Origin: Rhizobium sp. L1K21
GTDB taxonomy: Bacteria; Pseudomonadota; Alphaproteobacteria; Rhizobiales; Rhizobiaceae
DNA length: 64,000 nucleotides
Assembly: GCF_024055895.1 (NCBI RefSeq)
Contig: NZ_JAMXLE010000001.1
Coordinates: forward strand, 2,162,698 to 2,226,697
Reading direction: 5' to 3'
The first letter of the stretch is position 1. Every line of letters begins with the position of its first letter. Made by a program: the position numbers and the translations under genes. Below the pieces are notes generated by a model. That model saw nothing but the letters and a program-made list of their open reading frames with translations. It was not told the DNA's origin and did not search any database. Below are positions 39,801-50,213 of this stretch, piece by piece.

Positions 39801-42449
39801 ATGCGCACTGACACTGGCAAGGCCGTCCACCTTGAGGATTACAAAGAAACTGATTTCGTACTCGAGCGGGTGGACCTGACATTTGAACTGGACCCGAAAG
39901 AGACGAAACTGACGGCCCGTTCGCTTTATCACAGGCGCGAAGGTGCCGGCGCAGATGCACCCCTTGTTCTTGATGGCGACGAACTGAACATGACATCGTT
40001 GCTGCTTGATGGCGTTGAAATGCCCCGCGAGCACTATGAGGAAAACGGCAGGCAGCTCATTATCAGCAACCTGCCGGCGGAAATCGCTTTCGAGATCACC
40101 GTCGAGACGCTTCTTTCGCCATCCACCAACACCGAATTGATGGGGCTTTATCGAAGCAACGGGGTCTATTGCACCCAATGCGAGGCCGAAGGCTTCCGGC
40201 GCATGACCTATGCCTATGACCGTCCGGATTCACTCGGCGTCTATACAACGCATATCATTGCGGACAAGACATCCTGCCCGATCATGTTGTCGAACGGCAA
40301 TTGCCTTGGCGGCGCGCCCTATGGCGGCGACAAGCATTTTGTTTCCTGGTTCGATCCGCATCCAAAACCGTCCTATCTCTTTGCGCTTGTCGCCGGTGAT
40401 CTTGGCGTCGTGGAAGATACATTCACCACCATGACCGGCCGGGAGGTGACACTCAAAATCTACGTCGAGCACGGCAAGGAGCCACGCGCAGCCTATGCCA
40501 TGGATGCGCTGAAACGCTCCATGAAGTGGGACGAAGAGGTGTTTGGCCGCGAATACGACCTCGACATTTTCATGATCGTTGCCGTGTCGGACTTCAACAT
40601 GGGCGCGATGGAGAACAAGGGGCTGAACATATTCAACGACAAATATGTCCTGGCTGATCCCGAAACCGCGACGGATGTGGATTACGCGAATATCGAAGCG
40701 ATCATCGCGCACGAATATTTCCATAACTGGACAGGCAACCGCATCACCTGCCGCGACTGGTTTCAGCTCTGCCTCAAGGAAGGTCTTACAGTCTTTCGCG
40801 ATCACGAATTTTCCGCCGACCAGCGGTCGCGCGCGGTCAAGCGCATTGCCGAGGTGCGCCGGTTGAAGGCCGATCAGTTTCCCGAAGATGGCGGCCCGCT
40901 GGCCCATCCCGTGCGCCCGACGACATACAAGGAAATCAACAATTTCTATACGGCGACCGTTTACGAAAAAGGGGCCGAGGTCACCCGCATGATTTCCGTC
41001 ATTCTGGGGCGGAAGGCTTTCAAGGCGGGTATGGATCTCTATTTCGAACGTCACGACGGTCAGGCGGTGACGATCGAGGATTACATCAAGTGCTTTGAGG
41101 ATGCGTCCGGCGCCGATCTCACGCAGTTTGCGCTTTGGTATCATCAGGCCGGCACGCCGCTGATCTCGGTCTCAACGGATTACGACGCCGGCAAAGGTGT
41201 CTTCACACTCTCGCTCGAACAGATGATCCCGGCAACACCTGGCCAGCCGAACAAGGTGCCGATGCACATTCCGCTGTCCTTCGCGCTGCTGCTGCCCGAT
41301 GGCTCGAAGGCCGAGCCGGAAAGCATTGACGGCGGCGATGTCAGCAAAGGCGTCATACACCTTCGCGAGCGCAAGCAGGTCTTGACCTTCACCGGCTTGC
41401 CGACGCGCCCGGCTCTCTCGCTCAATCGCGGTTTTTCGGCGCCGGTGAATATCCAGTTTGACCAGAATCCTGCCGATCTTGCGCTGATTGCCAATCATGA
41501 CGATGATCTGTTTTCGCGCTGGTATGCCGTGACCGAACTTGCCCTGCCGGAACTGATCATGGCGACCGCGTCCATTCGGGCAAACGGTGCTGCAGATTTC
41601 AGCGACACACTGGTTGATACGCTGGTTTCCGTGGCCGGTGACGAAAAGCTGGAACCGGCATTCCGCTCACAGGTTTTGGCGCTGCCGAGCGAAAGTGACA
41701 TTGCCCGCGAGATTGCAAGGGACACAGACCCCGATGCAATCCATGCCGCCCGCAACGCATTGTTGAAAGCCGTTGCTCTCAAAGGTGCGACCGTTTTCGC
41801 GCAGCTCTTCGATAGGATGAAAACCCCCGACGCATTCAGCCCGGATGCGGAAAGTGCCGGAAAACGAGCGCTGCGCAATGCTGCCCTTTTCTATCTCGCC
41901 CATGCGGAGGACTCCCCCGCCCGTGCATTTTCTGCCTTCGATACAGCAACCAATATGACGGATCTGAGCCAGGCGCTCACCGTGCTCGCGCACGAGTTTC
42001 CCGATTCCGATGAGACAAAGGAAGCGCTGCGGGCTTTCCTAGCACGGTATAGCGATAATGCGCTCGTTCTCGACAAGTGGTTTTCCGTCCAAGCCTCAGC
42101 CCCGGGCCACGGCACACTGGAGCGCGTCAAAGCCTTAATGACGCATCCGCAATTCAATGCGGAAAACCCCAATCGCGTACGTGCGCTTGCAGGCACCTTC
42201 GCCTTTGCCAACCCGACAGGCTTTGCCCGCCCGGATGGGGAAGGCTTCACGTTCCTGGCCGAGCAGGTTCTTGCCATCGACAAGCGCAATCCACAGCTTG
42301 CCGCGCGGCTTCTCACTGCACTTCGCTCGTGGCATTCACTTGAGCAGGGACGCGCATCCCACGCCCGGGCAGCCCTTCTGTCGGTCGAGCAGAATGACAG
42401 CCTCTCCATAGATGTTCGCGATATCGTGGAACGCATGCTGGCGGCTTAG
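39801..42449 (+). CDS. pepN: Aminopeptidase N (M1 family)
   Basis: An 882-residue zinc aminopeptidase of normal PepN length. The exopeptidase motif GAMENKG is at 268-274 and the zinc site HEYFHNW gives H304 and H308, with E327 in CLKEGLT as third ligand. The C-terminal 450 residues match the Ig-like and helical domains of E. coli PepN. It is cytosolic and removes N-terminal residues during peptide turnover. The start MRTDTGKAVHLEDYKETDF agrees with the family N-terminus. It precedes the PleC-type kinase on the same strand, 223 bases apart. Confidence 0.96.
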   Translation: MRTDTGKAVHLEDYKETDFVLERVDLTFELDPKETKLTARSLYHRREGAGADAPLVLDGDELNMTSLLLDGVEMPREHYEENGRQLIISNLPAEIAFEITVETLLSPSTNTELMGLYRSNGVYCTQCEAEGFRRMTYAYDRPDSLGVYTTHIIADKTSCPIMLSNGNCLGGAPYGGDKHFVSWFDPHPKPSYLFALVAGDLGVVEDTFTTMTGREVTLKIYVEHGKEPRAAYAMDALKRSMKWDEEVFGREYDLDIFMIVAVSDFNMGAMENKGLNIFNDKYVLADPETATDVDYANIEAIIAHEYFHNWTGNRITCRDWFQLCLKEGLTVFRDHEFSADQRSRAVKRIAEVRRLKADQFPEDGGPLAHPVRPTTYKEINNFYTATVYEKGAEVTRMISVILGRKAFKAGMDLYFERHDGQAVTIEDYIKCFEDASGADLTQFALWYHQAGTPLISVSTDYDAGKGVFTLSLEQMIPATPGQPNKVPMHIPLSFALLLPDGSKAEPESIDGGDVSKGVIHLRERKQVLTFTGLPTRPALSLNRGFSAPVNIQFDQNPADLALIANHDDDLFSRWYAVTELALPELIMATASIRANGAADFSDTLVDTLVSVAGDEKLEPAFRSQVLALPSESDIAREIARDTDPDAIHAARNALLKAVALKGATVFAQLFDRMKTPDAFSPDAESAGKRALRNAALFYLAHAEDSPARAFSAFDTATNMTDLSQALTVLAHEFPDSDETKEALRAFLARYSDNALVLDKWFSVQASAPGHGTLERVKALMTHPQFNAENPNRVRALAGTFAFANPTGFARPDGEGFTFLAEQVLAIDKRNPQLAARLLTALRSWHSLEQGRASHARAALLSVEQNDSLSIDVRDIVERMLAA

Positions 42450-42564
42450 AGCGAGGCCTTGTCTTAGTGATTTGCAGGCCGGGGGCGTATAAGCGCTCGC
42501 CGGCCGCTTCATTTAGCGCAAACAAATGTAGCTTCGGCAAAAAAATCCGCACGATTAGAATCAG

Positions 42565-42579
42565 TTAAGAAAAACTTAA
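42565..42579 (-). promoter_or_regulatory. CtrA-like binding site upstream of the PleC-type kinase gene
   Basis: TTAAGAAAAACTTAA fits TTAA-N7-TTAA; on the minus strand the full TTAA-N7-TTAAC is present. It lies 94 bases before the kinase start. From memory, Brucella CtrA was shown to bind the pleC promoter, which agrees with this. Confidence 0.6.
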
Positions 42580-42672
42580 ATTTAACAACTGGACAAGGCG
42601 AATCACCTCTGATTCACTCGGATCAGTTCGGCGCTGCGGCGGCACTGAACGGCGGGCATACAGGGTGACAAT

Positions 42673-45018
42673 ATGGCAGAAGCGCAGCGAGGGCGCGCAG
42701 CTGGCGACGGCTTGCAATTGAAGTTCGGCAGGGTTCACGACCTTACCGAAAAATGGGGACAAACCAAACTCAAACTGGTTTCCTTTGCCAGCGATACGCT
42801 CAACAGCGCCGAACCTGCCTTAAAAAAATCCATTCCCATTCTCATCGTGGCTTTTCTGGGTGTTGTAGCCCTCTCCCGGCTTGTCGGCATCGACACCGAG
42901 CGCGAGCGCATGGAATCTGCCGCACAATATTCGGTCTCCATGGCATCCATCACCGCTGCGGCCGCGCTCGATGGTCAGGAAGAACAGTTCAAGGCGCTCA
43001 ACCGCAGCGCGCTGGAAGCCAGACTCGGCAGCTTCATTTCCGAATCCAATCTCACCAATGGCGCTTTCCTGCTGTTCGCCGGACCGGAAGGGCGAATCTT
43101 TGCGAGCACAATCGGCGGCACAGATTATATCGGTCGCACCTTGCTCAGCGTTGCGCCACAGGCATCCTCCATGCGCGCTTTCGGAAGGCGCGCCGGCGTG
43201 ATCCGCGCGGAGATCGATGGCGCACCCTTTTTCGTTTCCTTCGCCAACATAGCCGATAATGCAGGCTTCATACTGTCTGCGGCCCCCATTGCGCCCATCG
43301 AAGACCATTGGCGAAGCGAGATATCGCTCAATGTCACGCTGTTTGCGGGCATTTCATCGATCCTCTTCGTCATCCTCTACGCCTATTACGTACAGGCGCG
43401 GCGGGCGAAGGAAGCCGATCAGATTTTCATCGAGTCAAATCAGCGGGTCGAAACGGCGCTTTCGCGCGGACGCTGCGGGCTATGGGATTTCAATCTGGCG
43501 TCGCGGCAGCTGTTCTGGTCGCGGTCCATGTATGAGATGCTGGGGCTTCCCTCCTCGGCCTCCGTGCTCTCCTTCAACGACGCTGCCCGCCTCATGCACC
43601 CCGACGACGGCAGCATTTATTCACTGGCACGCGCCATCATCCGCGGCAATTCCAACCAGGTCGACCAGATTTTCCGCATGCGCCACGCCGACGGACATTA
43701 TGTGTGGATGCGCGCGCGTGCGCAGATCATCCGCACGACATCCGGTCGCGCCCATCTGATTGGCATTGCCATGGATGTCAGTGAGCAGCACCGGCTGGCC
43801 GAACGTTATGCCGAGGCCGACCAACGCCTCGCGGATGCCATTGAATCAACGTCCGAGGCCTTCGTGCTGTGGGACAAGAATGACCGTCTCGTCATGTGCA
43901 ACAGCATCTTCCAGCAAGCCTATGGCCTGCCGGATCAGGTTCTGGTGCCTGGCACCGAGCGCTCTTCACTGAATGCGGCGGCAGCCCGTCCCGTCATCGT
44001 GCGGCGCATTGCCGATCCCGATCAATCCTCACCGCACTCGCAGACATCGGAAGTTCAGCTTGCAGACGGGCGCTGGCTGCAGATCAACGAGCGGCGCACC
44101 CGCGACGGCGGTCTAGTCTCCGTCGGCACAGACATTACGCTTCTCAAGCGCCATCAGGAGCGCCTGCGCGAATCCGAACGCCGCCAGATGATGACCATCG
44201 GCGATCTTTCTGCATCCCGCCGCATCCTGGAAAAGCAGAAGGCCGAACTTTCCGTTGCCAACACCAAATACCTGGCAGAAAAAGAACGTGCCGAGGCTGC
44301 CAACCGCGCGAAATCCGAATTCCTGGCCAACATGTCGCACGAGTTGAGAACCCCGCTCAACGCCATTCTCGGTTTTTCGGAGATGTTGCTCAACCGCATG
44401 TTCGGGCCGCTGGGCTCGGAAAAATACAACGAATATGCCAAGGATATCCACGACAGCGGAAAGCACCTGCTCAACGTCATCAACGATATTCTCGACATGT
44501 CGAAGATCGAGGCAGGCCATGTGAAGGTCGAATGCGAGACCATCGATCTGCAGCCGCTCATTGACGAGACCTTGCGCTTCATCTCCATTCCGGCCGCCAA
44601 GAAGAATATTCAGGTCACCCAGGATGTTTGTGCCGGCCTCTCGCTGCATGCCGACCGTCGCGCCATGAAACAGATCATGCTGAACCTGTTGTCGAATGCG
44701 GTGAAATTCACCAATGAAGGCGGCGACATCACGCTGCGCGCCCGCAAGGTCGCCGGTTCGGTTACGCTCTCGATCCGCGATACCGGTATCGGCATTCCAA
44801 GATCCGCCTTGCAGAAAATGGGACAGCCCTTCGAACAGGTTCAAAGCCAGTATGCCAAGAGCCAGGGTGGCTCCGGGCTCGGCCTTGCAATATCGCGCTC
44901 GCTCGTGCGCCTTCACGATGGCAAGATGCGCATCTTCTCCAATGAAGGCGAAGGCACCATCATCACGCTGCGCATTCCTTGTAAAGTCTGCGCTGAGAGC
45001 CTCTTGATGTCGGCTTAA
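42673..45018 (+). CDS. pleC: PleC-type sensor histidine kinase
   Basis: A 781-residue membrane kinase. Two membrane helices (about 53-70 and 220-240) enclose a periplasmic region, followed by two PAS domains (about 255-375 and 380-490), a coiled linker, a HisKA domain with H556 in NMSHELRTPLNAILGFSEM, and an ATPase domain (NLLSNAVKF, DTGIGIP, GGSGLGLAIS). The dimerisation helix sequence and overall layout match the PleC/DivJ group that controls DivK and CtrA in alphaproteobacterial division. A CtrA-like site upstream and the neighbour glnE support pleC. A different PdhS-family kinase is the alternative. It overlaps the convergent glnE by four bases. Confidence 0.78.
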   Translation: MAEAQRGRAAGDGLQLKFGRVHDLTEKWGQTKLKLVSFASDTLNSAEPALKKSIPILIVAFLGVVALSRLVGIDTERERMESAAQYSVSMASITAAAALDGQEEQFKALNRSALEARLGSFISESNLTNGAFLLFAGPEGRIFASTIGGTDYIGRTLLSVAPQASSMRAFGRRAGVIRAEIDGAPFFVSFANIADNAGFILSAAPIAPIEDHWRSEISLNVTLFAGISSILFVILYAYYVQARRAKEADQIFIESNQRVETALSRGRCGLWDFNLASRQLFWSRSMYEMLGLPSSASVLSFNDAARLMHPDDGSIYSLARAIIRGNSNQVDQIFRMRHADGHYVWMRARAQIIRTTSGRAHLIGIAMDVSEQHRLAERYAEADQRLADAIESTSEAFVLWDKNDRLVMCNSIFQQAYGLPDQVLVPGTERSSLNAAAARPVIVRRIADPDQSSPHSQTSEVQLADGRWLQINERRTRDGGLVSVGTDITLLKRHQERLRESERRQMMTIGDLSASRRILEKQKAELSVANTKYLAEKERAEAANRAKSEFLANMSHELRTPLNAILGFSEMLLNRMFGPLGSEKYNEYAKDIHDSGKHLLNVINDILDMSKIEAGHVKVECETIDLQPLIDETLRFISIPAAKKNIQVTQDVCAGLSLHADRRAMKQIMLNLLSNAVKFTNEGGDITLRARKVAGSVTLSIRDTGIGIPRSALQKMGQPFEQVQSQYAKSQGGSGLGLAISRSLVRLHDGKMRIFSNEGEGTIITLRIPCKVCAESLLMSA

Positions 45019-47966
45019 GGACCAACAAGCTTGCGGAAAACAGCCCGGACCGACTTGGAGCGGCGCTTGATCTCGCTTTCCAGTGTTTTGATATCCGGGC
45101 ATTCACCTGCGCGGCAAAGCATCTCCACCAGTCCGGCAGGCGCTGTTTGAGGATCGAACTGTTCCTCCGTGCAAAGCCGCGTAACCTGGGACAGACGAGA
45201 GTAAAGACTGAAACTCTCTCTCAATGGCTCAAGATCGTTTGCGTCGAGCGTGTTGGAATAGTTGCCGAGCACCTCGAACGTGCCGGTCAAACCCTCAACC
45301 TCGCTATCGTCTGCTGTCGCCGTCAGCCGCAGAAATTGCGCAACGAATTCAATATCGATCAGGCCACCGGCGATAAGCTTCAGATCCCATATGCTGCCGG
45401 CCGGCTTTTCCTTGTCGATCAGTGTCCGCATCTCGAAAACGTCAGCGGCAATCTTGCCTTTATCCCGTTCGCTCGACAGCACTTGGCCGATCACGGTTTC
45501 AGCCCTTTCACCCAAACCGGCATCGCCACAGATAATGCGCGCGCGCGTCAGTGCCATATGCTCCCAGGTCCAGGCCTCCTCCTTCTGATACTTTTCGAAT
45601 GCGTTGATGCGTGTCGCCACCGGCCCCTGATTGCCGGATGGTCTGAGCCGCATGTCCACTTCATAGAGCACCCCTTCTGCCGTGGGGGCAGAGAGGGCAG
45701 CAATGAGCCGCTGCGTGATGCGGGTAAAATAGCGCGTCGCATCAAGCGGCTTTTCCCCATCACTTTCCAGCGCACCGCTGTCGTGATCGTAAAGCAGAAT
45801 GAGGTCCACATCGGAGCCCGCGGTTAACTCACGGCTTCCGAGTTTACCCATTCCGAGTACGACAATTTCGCCGCCCGGAAATGCGCCATGCGCGGATTGG
45901 ATTTCGCTCTTCACCGCTGTCAGCGCAGCCTCGATCACCAGATCGGCGAGATCGGAAAAGGCGCGCGCGGCATCGTCGGCGTCGATGGCTTCCGTGAGAA
46001 GACGAATACCGATGAGGAAGCGCTGCTCGGCGGCGAAGATGCGCAACCTGTCGAGTGTTTCCTCGTAAAACCGGCTCGCTGATAAGAAGTTTTCAAGCCG
46101 CTCCGACAAATAGGCTCTCGTCGGCATCTCCTGCATCAGGGCGGGATCAAGCATGCCGTCGAACACATGCGGACGCCCGGAAATGGTGGCTGCCAGTCGC
46201 GGCGCAGACGACATGATCAGGACCAACAGAGACAAAAGCGAGGGATTGTTGCCCAGAAGCGAAAACAGCTGAATGCCTGCGGGTAAGCCTTTCAGGAATT
46301 CATCGAAACGCATGATGGCTTCATCGGCGCGTTTGGACTGGCCAAAGACCTCCATCAGCTGCGGCGTGAGTTCCGTCAGTCGCTCGCGTGCTTCTGCCGA
46401 TTGTGTTGCACGGTAGCGTCCCGAGTGCCAAGTGCGCACCACGCGGGCGACATCCTGTGGACGTTCGAACCCCATGGATGCAAGCGTCTCAAGGGTGCCG
46501 GGGTCATCCCGCTGGCCGGTGAAGACCAGATTGCCGGTTTTGGAAGCCAGCGTGCCTTCGTTTTCGAAGAGTTGCGCATAGCGCCGCTCCACAGTGCGCA
46601 ACACCTTCTCCAAGGCGGCGGAAAACGCAGCTACGCTGTCAAAACCGGCCATGAAGGCAATGCGCTTCAGCTCACTCTCCTGCTTGGGCAGAATATGCGT
46701 CTGTTCGTCATGCACCATCTGAATGCGGTGTTCGATATCGCGCAGGAACCAATAGCAGCGGCAAAGCTCGTCAGCCGCCTGCTTGTCGATCCAGTTGGCG
46801 GACGTCAGTGCGTAAAGCGCATCTTCGGTGCGCCGCACGCGCAGATCAGGCAGGCGGCCGGCGGCAATCAATTGCTGCGTTTGTGCGAAGAACTCGATTT
46901 CGCGGATGCCGCCGCGGCCGAGCTTGACATTGTGGCCCTTCACCGCGATCTCGCCGAACCCCTTATGGGCATGGATCTGCCGTTTGATCGAGTGAATATC
47001 GGCAATTGCCGCATAATCCAGATATTTGCGGAAGATAAAAGGGGTGAGTTCCTTGAGGAAGGCTTGTCCGGCCTCGATATCACCGGCAACGGGTTTTGCC
47101 TTGATATAGGCGGCCCGCTCCCAGTTCTGGCCGCGGCTTTCATAATAGATCAGTGCTGCTTCAACCGGTATGGCAAGCGGCGTCGATCCCGGGTCCGGGC
47201 GAAGGCGAAGGTCTGTTCGAAACACGTAACCGTAGGCCGTGCGCTCCTGTAAAATGCGCAACAGTCGACGCGCCATGCGGGCCAAGAGTTCCGGCAAATC
47301 ATAAATGTCGTCGCAAAGCCCGGCTTCGGGCTCGTAGAAAATCACGAGGTCGATATCGGAGGAATAGTTGAGCTCTCCGGCCCCCAGCTTTCCCATTCCA
47401 AGCACAATCAGCCCGGAGCCGAGTGCAGGATTATTTTCATCCTTCAACCGCACCTTGCCGTCCTGAGCAAGAGAATGCAGCAGAAAATCGACTGCGGCGG
47501 CGATACAGGCTTCTGCCAGCCGGCTCAGCCATGCCGTGGTCGCAGAAGCATCGAAAAGCCGCGCCAGGTCAGCAAAGGCAATCAGGAAAGCCGTCTCACG
47601 CTTGATCTGCCGCAGCCGGTTCATCACCTGCGCTTCGGGGCTTTCGCTTGAATTCGGGTCAGCGCGCCACGCGTTCCTTGCTGTGTCAATGAGACTATCC
47701 AGCTGGCTATCAAGCGGCTGAAACAGAGCCTTTTCCAACAGCGCTGGCGTGACCTGGACCGTATCCTTCAAAAAAGGGGAAAGGGAGAGAGCAGCCACAG
47801 CAAAATCCCGCAAGGGCGTTTCGCTTGCCGCAAATTCACCCAGCGCAGGCTCTGCTTTGGCGACATCCCTGATAACGGAAAGGGCCGCGCGCGCCTCAGT
47901 CTTGTTGAGCGGATGAAGCGGATTTTCCGTGAGGAAAGTTGCGATTGTCTTTTCGTTGTCCGGCAC
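45015..47966 (-). CDS. glnE: Bifunctional glutamine synthetase adenylyltransferase/adenylyl-removing enzyme
   Basis: A 983-residue protein of the expected GlnE length with two nucleotidyltransferase halves: GMGKLGAGELNYSSDIDLVIFYE in the N-terminal deadenylylase half and GMGKLGSRELTAGSDVDLILLYD in the adenylyltransferase half. It adds or removes AMP on glutamine synthetase in response to PII, setting nitrogen assimilation. I chose a GTG start because AAGGAGGAGTC stands right before it; an in-frame ATG 17 codons upstream has no such site. It follows the two-component kinase gene by 37 bases and may share its transcript. Confidence 0.95.
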   Translation of the reverse strand: MPDNEKTIATFLTENPLHPLNKTEARAALSVIRDVAKAEPALGEFAASETPLRDFAVAALSLSPFLKDTVQVTPALLEKALFQPLDSQLDSLIDTARNAWRADPNSSESPEAQVMNRLRQIKRETAFLIAFADLARLFDASATTAWLSRLAEACIAAAVDFLLHSLAQDGKVRLKDENNPALGSGLIVLGMGKLGAGELNYSSDIDLVIFYEPEAGLCDDIYDLPELLARMARRLLRILQERTAYGYVFRTDLRLRPDPGSTPLAIPVEAALIYYESRGQNWERAAYIKAKPVAGDIEAGQAFLKELTPFIFRKYLDYAAIADIHSIKRQIHAHKGFGEIAVKGHNVKLGRGGIREIEFFAQTQQLIAAGRLPDLRVRRTEDALYALTSANWIDKQAADELCRCYWFLRDIEHRIQMVHDEQTHILPKQESELKRIAFMAGFDSVAAFSAALEKVLRTVERRYAQLFENEGTLASKTGNLVFTGQRDDPGTLETLASMGFERPQDVARVVRTWHSGRYRATQSAEARERLTELTPQLMEVFGQSKRADEAIMRFDEFLKGLPAGIQLFSLLGNNPSLLSLLVLIMSSAPRLAATISGRPHVFDGMLDPALMQEMPTRAYLSERLENFLSASRFYEETLDRLRIFAAEQRFLIGIRLLTEAIDADDAARAFSDLADLVIEAALTAVKSEIQSAHGAFPGGEIVVLGMGKLGSRELTAGSDVDLILLYDHDSGALESDGEKPLDATRYFTRITQRLIAALSAPTAEGVLYEVDMRLRPSGNQGPVATRINAFEKYQKEEAWTWEHMALTRARIICGDAGLGERAETVIGQVLSSERDKGKIAADVFEMRTLIDKEKPAGSIWDLKLIAGGLIDIEFVAQFLRLTATADDSEVEGLTGTFEVLGNYSNTLDANDLEPLRESFSLYSRLSQVTRLCTEEQFDPQTAPAGLVEMLCRAGECPDIKTLESEIKRRSKSVRAVFRKLVGP

Positions 47967-48003
47967 GACTCCTCCTTCTGCCTTGAGCAGAATGGAGCAG
48001 TGA

Positions 48004-49410
48004 TTAGACCTTCGCAAGCGGAAGAATCAACGATGCCTTCAATCCGCGCCTTTCACTGCCTTCAGTATTGCTGGCTGAAAGCTCCAACCTGCCGCCGTGC
48101 AATTCGGCAACCGCGCTCACCATGGAAAGGCCAAGCCCCGTTCCCGGCTTGGAACGGCTTTCATCCAGCCGTACGAAGCGGCGCACGGCATCCTCATATT
48201 TGTCTTCGGGAATACCATTGCCGTCATCGCTCACGCTCAAAACTGCCATGTCATCCTGTCGCGAAAGCGTTACCCAAACGCGCGTGCCTTCTCCGGATGT
48301 GTATTTGATGGCATTGTCGATCAGATTAAAAAGCGCCTGCCCAACGAGTTCCCGGTTGCCGTCAATGCGCAGGTCCGGCGCGATATCCGCGCTCAGTTCC
48401 AGACCCGCCTCCTCGGCAACGAGTTCATAAAGCTCGGCACCATCGGCAACGATGGCCGAGAGGTTCACTTCGGCGATTTCAGCAGCCGCTGAACCCGCTT
48501 CCACGCGCGAAATCATCAAGAGCGCATTGAATGTGCGGATCAGCTGGTCGGCCTCGCCGATAATGCCCTCCAGCGCTTCGCGGGCTTCTGCCGGTTTTTC
48601 AACCTTGGTCAGCGCATCGCTGGCCTTGTTTCTCAGTCGCGTCAGCGGTGTTTTCAGGTCATGGGCGATATTGTCCGAAACCTGCTTGAGACCCTCATTC
48701 AGCTTCTCAATCCGCGCCAGCATGGTGTTGAGCGATCCCGAAAGCTTGTCAAAATCGTCGCCGGACCCGACGACGGGCAAACGCTGGGAAAGATCCCCAG
48801 CCAGGATGCGGCCACTCGCCTCAGACATGCGCGATATTCGCTTGAGTGCGTTGCGCCCGACACCGAACCAGATCACTACCGCGCCGATGCCCATGACCCC
48901 GAGAGCCAGAAGCAGCGCCTGGCGGATCAATGCACCGAGTCTGCGCGGATCGCCAAGGTCGGTTCCCACCAGCACATGCAAGCCGTTGGGGAGGACGATT
49001 GCGCGCGCTAAAGCGTAATGCATGTCTTCGGTTCGCTCTTCGGTAAAGCGCTGATACTTGAAAGGCGTATCGATCCAGCCGGTCTGGTCCAATATCCCTT
49101 TCTGTATCGAGAGCACATTACCGGCAAGAATGTCGCCTTGTGGGCTTGCGATGATATAAATATTCGTACCCGGCTGACGTGACCGCTGCTCCAGCGTCGC
49201 CAGCAGTCCTTCCATGCCACGTTTGGCGTAGATTCCTTCAACATCGCTGGATTCCTGCATTACTGCCGAGCGTGCCTGATCGCGCAGGAAGCTCTCAAAC
49301 AAACCGCCGACATAAAACACCAGCACAGCCGCACAGAGCGCAAAAAGCAGGATGTAGAGCGCAGAGAGACGAACGGCCGTGTTCTTCAGGAGAACGCGAA
49401 GATGGCTCAT
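48004..49410 (-). CDS. Sensor histidine kinase of a two-component pair
   Basis: A 468-residue EnvZ-like kinase: a membrane helix at about 15-35, a periplasmic domain to about 160, a second helix (about 163-184), a HAMP domain, HisKA with H250 in DNIAHDLKTPLTRLR, and an ATPase domain (NLIDNAIKYT, DDGNGIP, GTGLGLSMV). It begins two bases after the stop of its response regulator. In rhizobia this pair sits beside degP and the cycHJKL genes, so a role in envelope stress is plausible, but the signal is not known to me. Confidence 0.92.
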   Translation of the reverse strand: MSHLRVLLKNTAVRLSALYILLFALCAAVLVFYVGGLFESFLRDQARSAVMQESSDVEGIYAKRGMEGLLATLEQRSRQPGTNIYIIASPQGDILAGNVLSIQKGILDQTGWIDTPFKYQRFTEERTEDMHYALARAIVLPNGLHVLVGTDLGDPRRLGALIRQALLLALGVMGIGAVVIWFGVGRNALKRISRMSEASGRILAGDLSQRLPVVGSGDDFDKLSGSLNTMLARIEKLNEGLKQVSDNIAHDLKTPLTRLRNKASDALTKVEKPAEAREALEGIIGEADQLIRTFNALLMISRVEAGSAAAEIAEVNLSAIVADGAELYELVAEEAGLELSADIAPDLRIDGNRELVGQALFNLIDNAIKYTSGEGTRVWVTLSRQDDMAVLSVSDDGNGIPEDKYEDAVRRFVRLDESRSKPGTGLGLSMVSAVAELHGGRLELSASNTEGSERRGLKASLILPLAKV

Positions 49411-49412
49411 GA

Positions 49413-50090
49413 TCAGCCTTCGTCCTTGATCATGTAACCGGCACCGCGGACGGTTTTCAGAAGCGGTGTTTCAAAGCCTTTTTCGATCTTGGAGCGCAGA
49501 CGTGAGACGTGAACGTCGATCACATTGGTCTGCGGATCAAAATGGTAGTCCCAGACGTTTTCCAGGAGCATGGTGCGGGTCACCACCTGGCCGGCATTCT
49601 TCATCAGATATTCCAGCAGACGGTATTCCCGCGGCTGCAGAAGGATAGGCTGGCCGGATCGTTTGACCTCGTGGGAGAGCCGGTCAAGCTCCAGGTCTCC
49701 AACCCGGTAAGACATTTCCTGTTCGGGTGCGCCGGTGCGTCGGCCAAGCACTTCCACACGCGCCAAAAGCTCAGAAAAGGCGTAGGGTTTCGGCAGGTAG
49801 TCGTCGCCGCCGGCGCGCAGGCCCTTCACCCGGTCATCCACCTGCCCCAGCGCCGACAGTATCAGCACCGGCGTATTGACGTTTTTCTTGCGCAGCTCGG
49901 AAATGACCGAAAGGCCATCGCGCCGCGGCAACATGCGATCGACGACCAGCACATCGTAATTGTTTTCGCTTGCCATGAAGAGACCACTCTCGCCATCGCT
50001 GGCGTGGTCCACAACAATACCCGCTTCCTTGAACGCCTTTGCCAGGTAGGCGGCAGCCTCAAGGTCATCCTCAATAACCAGAATCTTCAT
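49413..50090 (-). CDS. OmpR/PhoB-family response regulator
   Basis: A 225-residue regulator with a receiver domain (phosphate acceptor D51 in VLVVDRMLPRRDG, and acidic D8/D9) and a C-terminal winged helix (about 125-223, with LLQPREYRLLEYLMKNAGQVVTR and IDVHVSRLRSKI). I chose the ATG at MKILVIEDD since the receiver fold begins there; an earlier Met adds four residues. It is the first gene of regulator-kinase(-glnE) and lies 123 bases after degP, separated by a terminator. A likely target is degP or its own operon. Confidence 0.93.
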   Translation of the reverse strand: MKILVIEDDLEAAAYLAKAFKEAGIVVDHASDGESGLFMASENNYDVLVVDRMLPRRDGLSVISELRKKNVNTPVLILSALGQVDDRVKGLRAGGDDYLPKPYAFSELLARVEVLGRRTGAPEQEMSYRVGDLELDRLSHEVKRSGQPILLQPREYRLLEYLMKNAGQVVTRTMLLENVWDYHFDPQTNVIDVHVSRLRSKIEKGFETPLLKTVRGAGYMIKDEG

Positions 50091-50160
50091 ATGTATCATC
50101 ATACAACCTTTGGCGGGATTTCAAACGGTCAGACGCATTTGCGGAAGGCGGGCGTTTGTG

Positions 50161-50192
50161 AAAAGGGCGCCGGATGTTTTCATCCGACGCCC
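50161..50192 (-). terminator. Terminator of degP
   Basis: On the minus strand GGGCGTCGGATG pairs with CATCCGGCGCCC (one G-T wobble) across an AAAA loop and is followed by TTTT. It begins 22 bases after the degP stop. Confidence 0.85.
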
Positions 50193-50213
50193 CCGTTTCA
50201 TTCAGGCCTTTGT

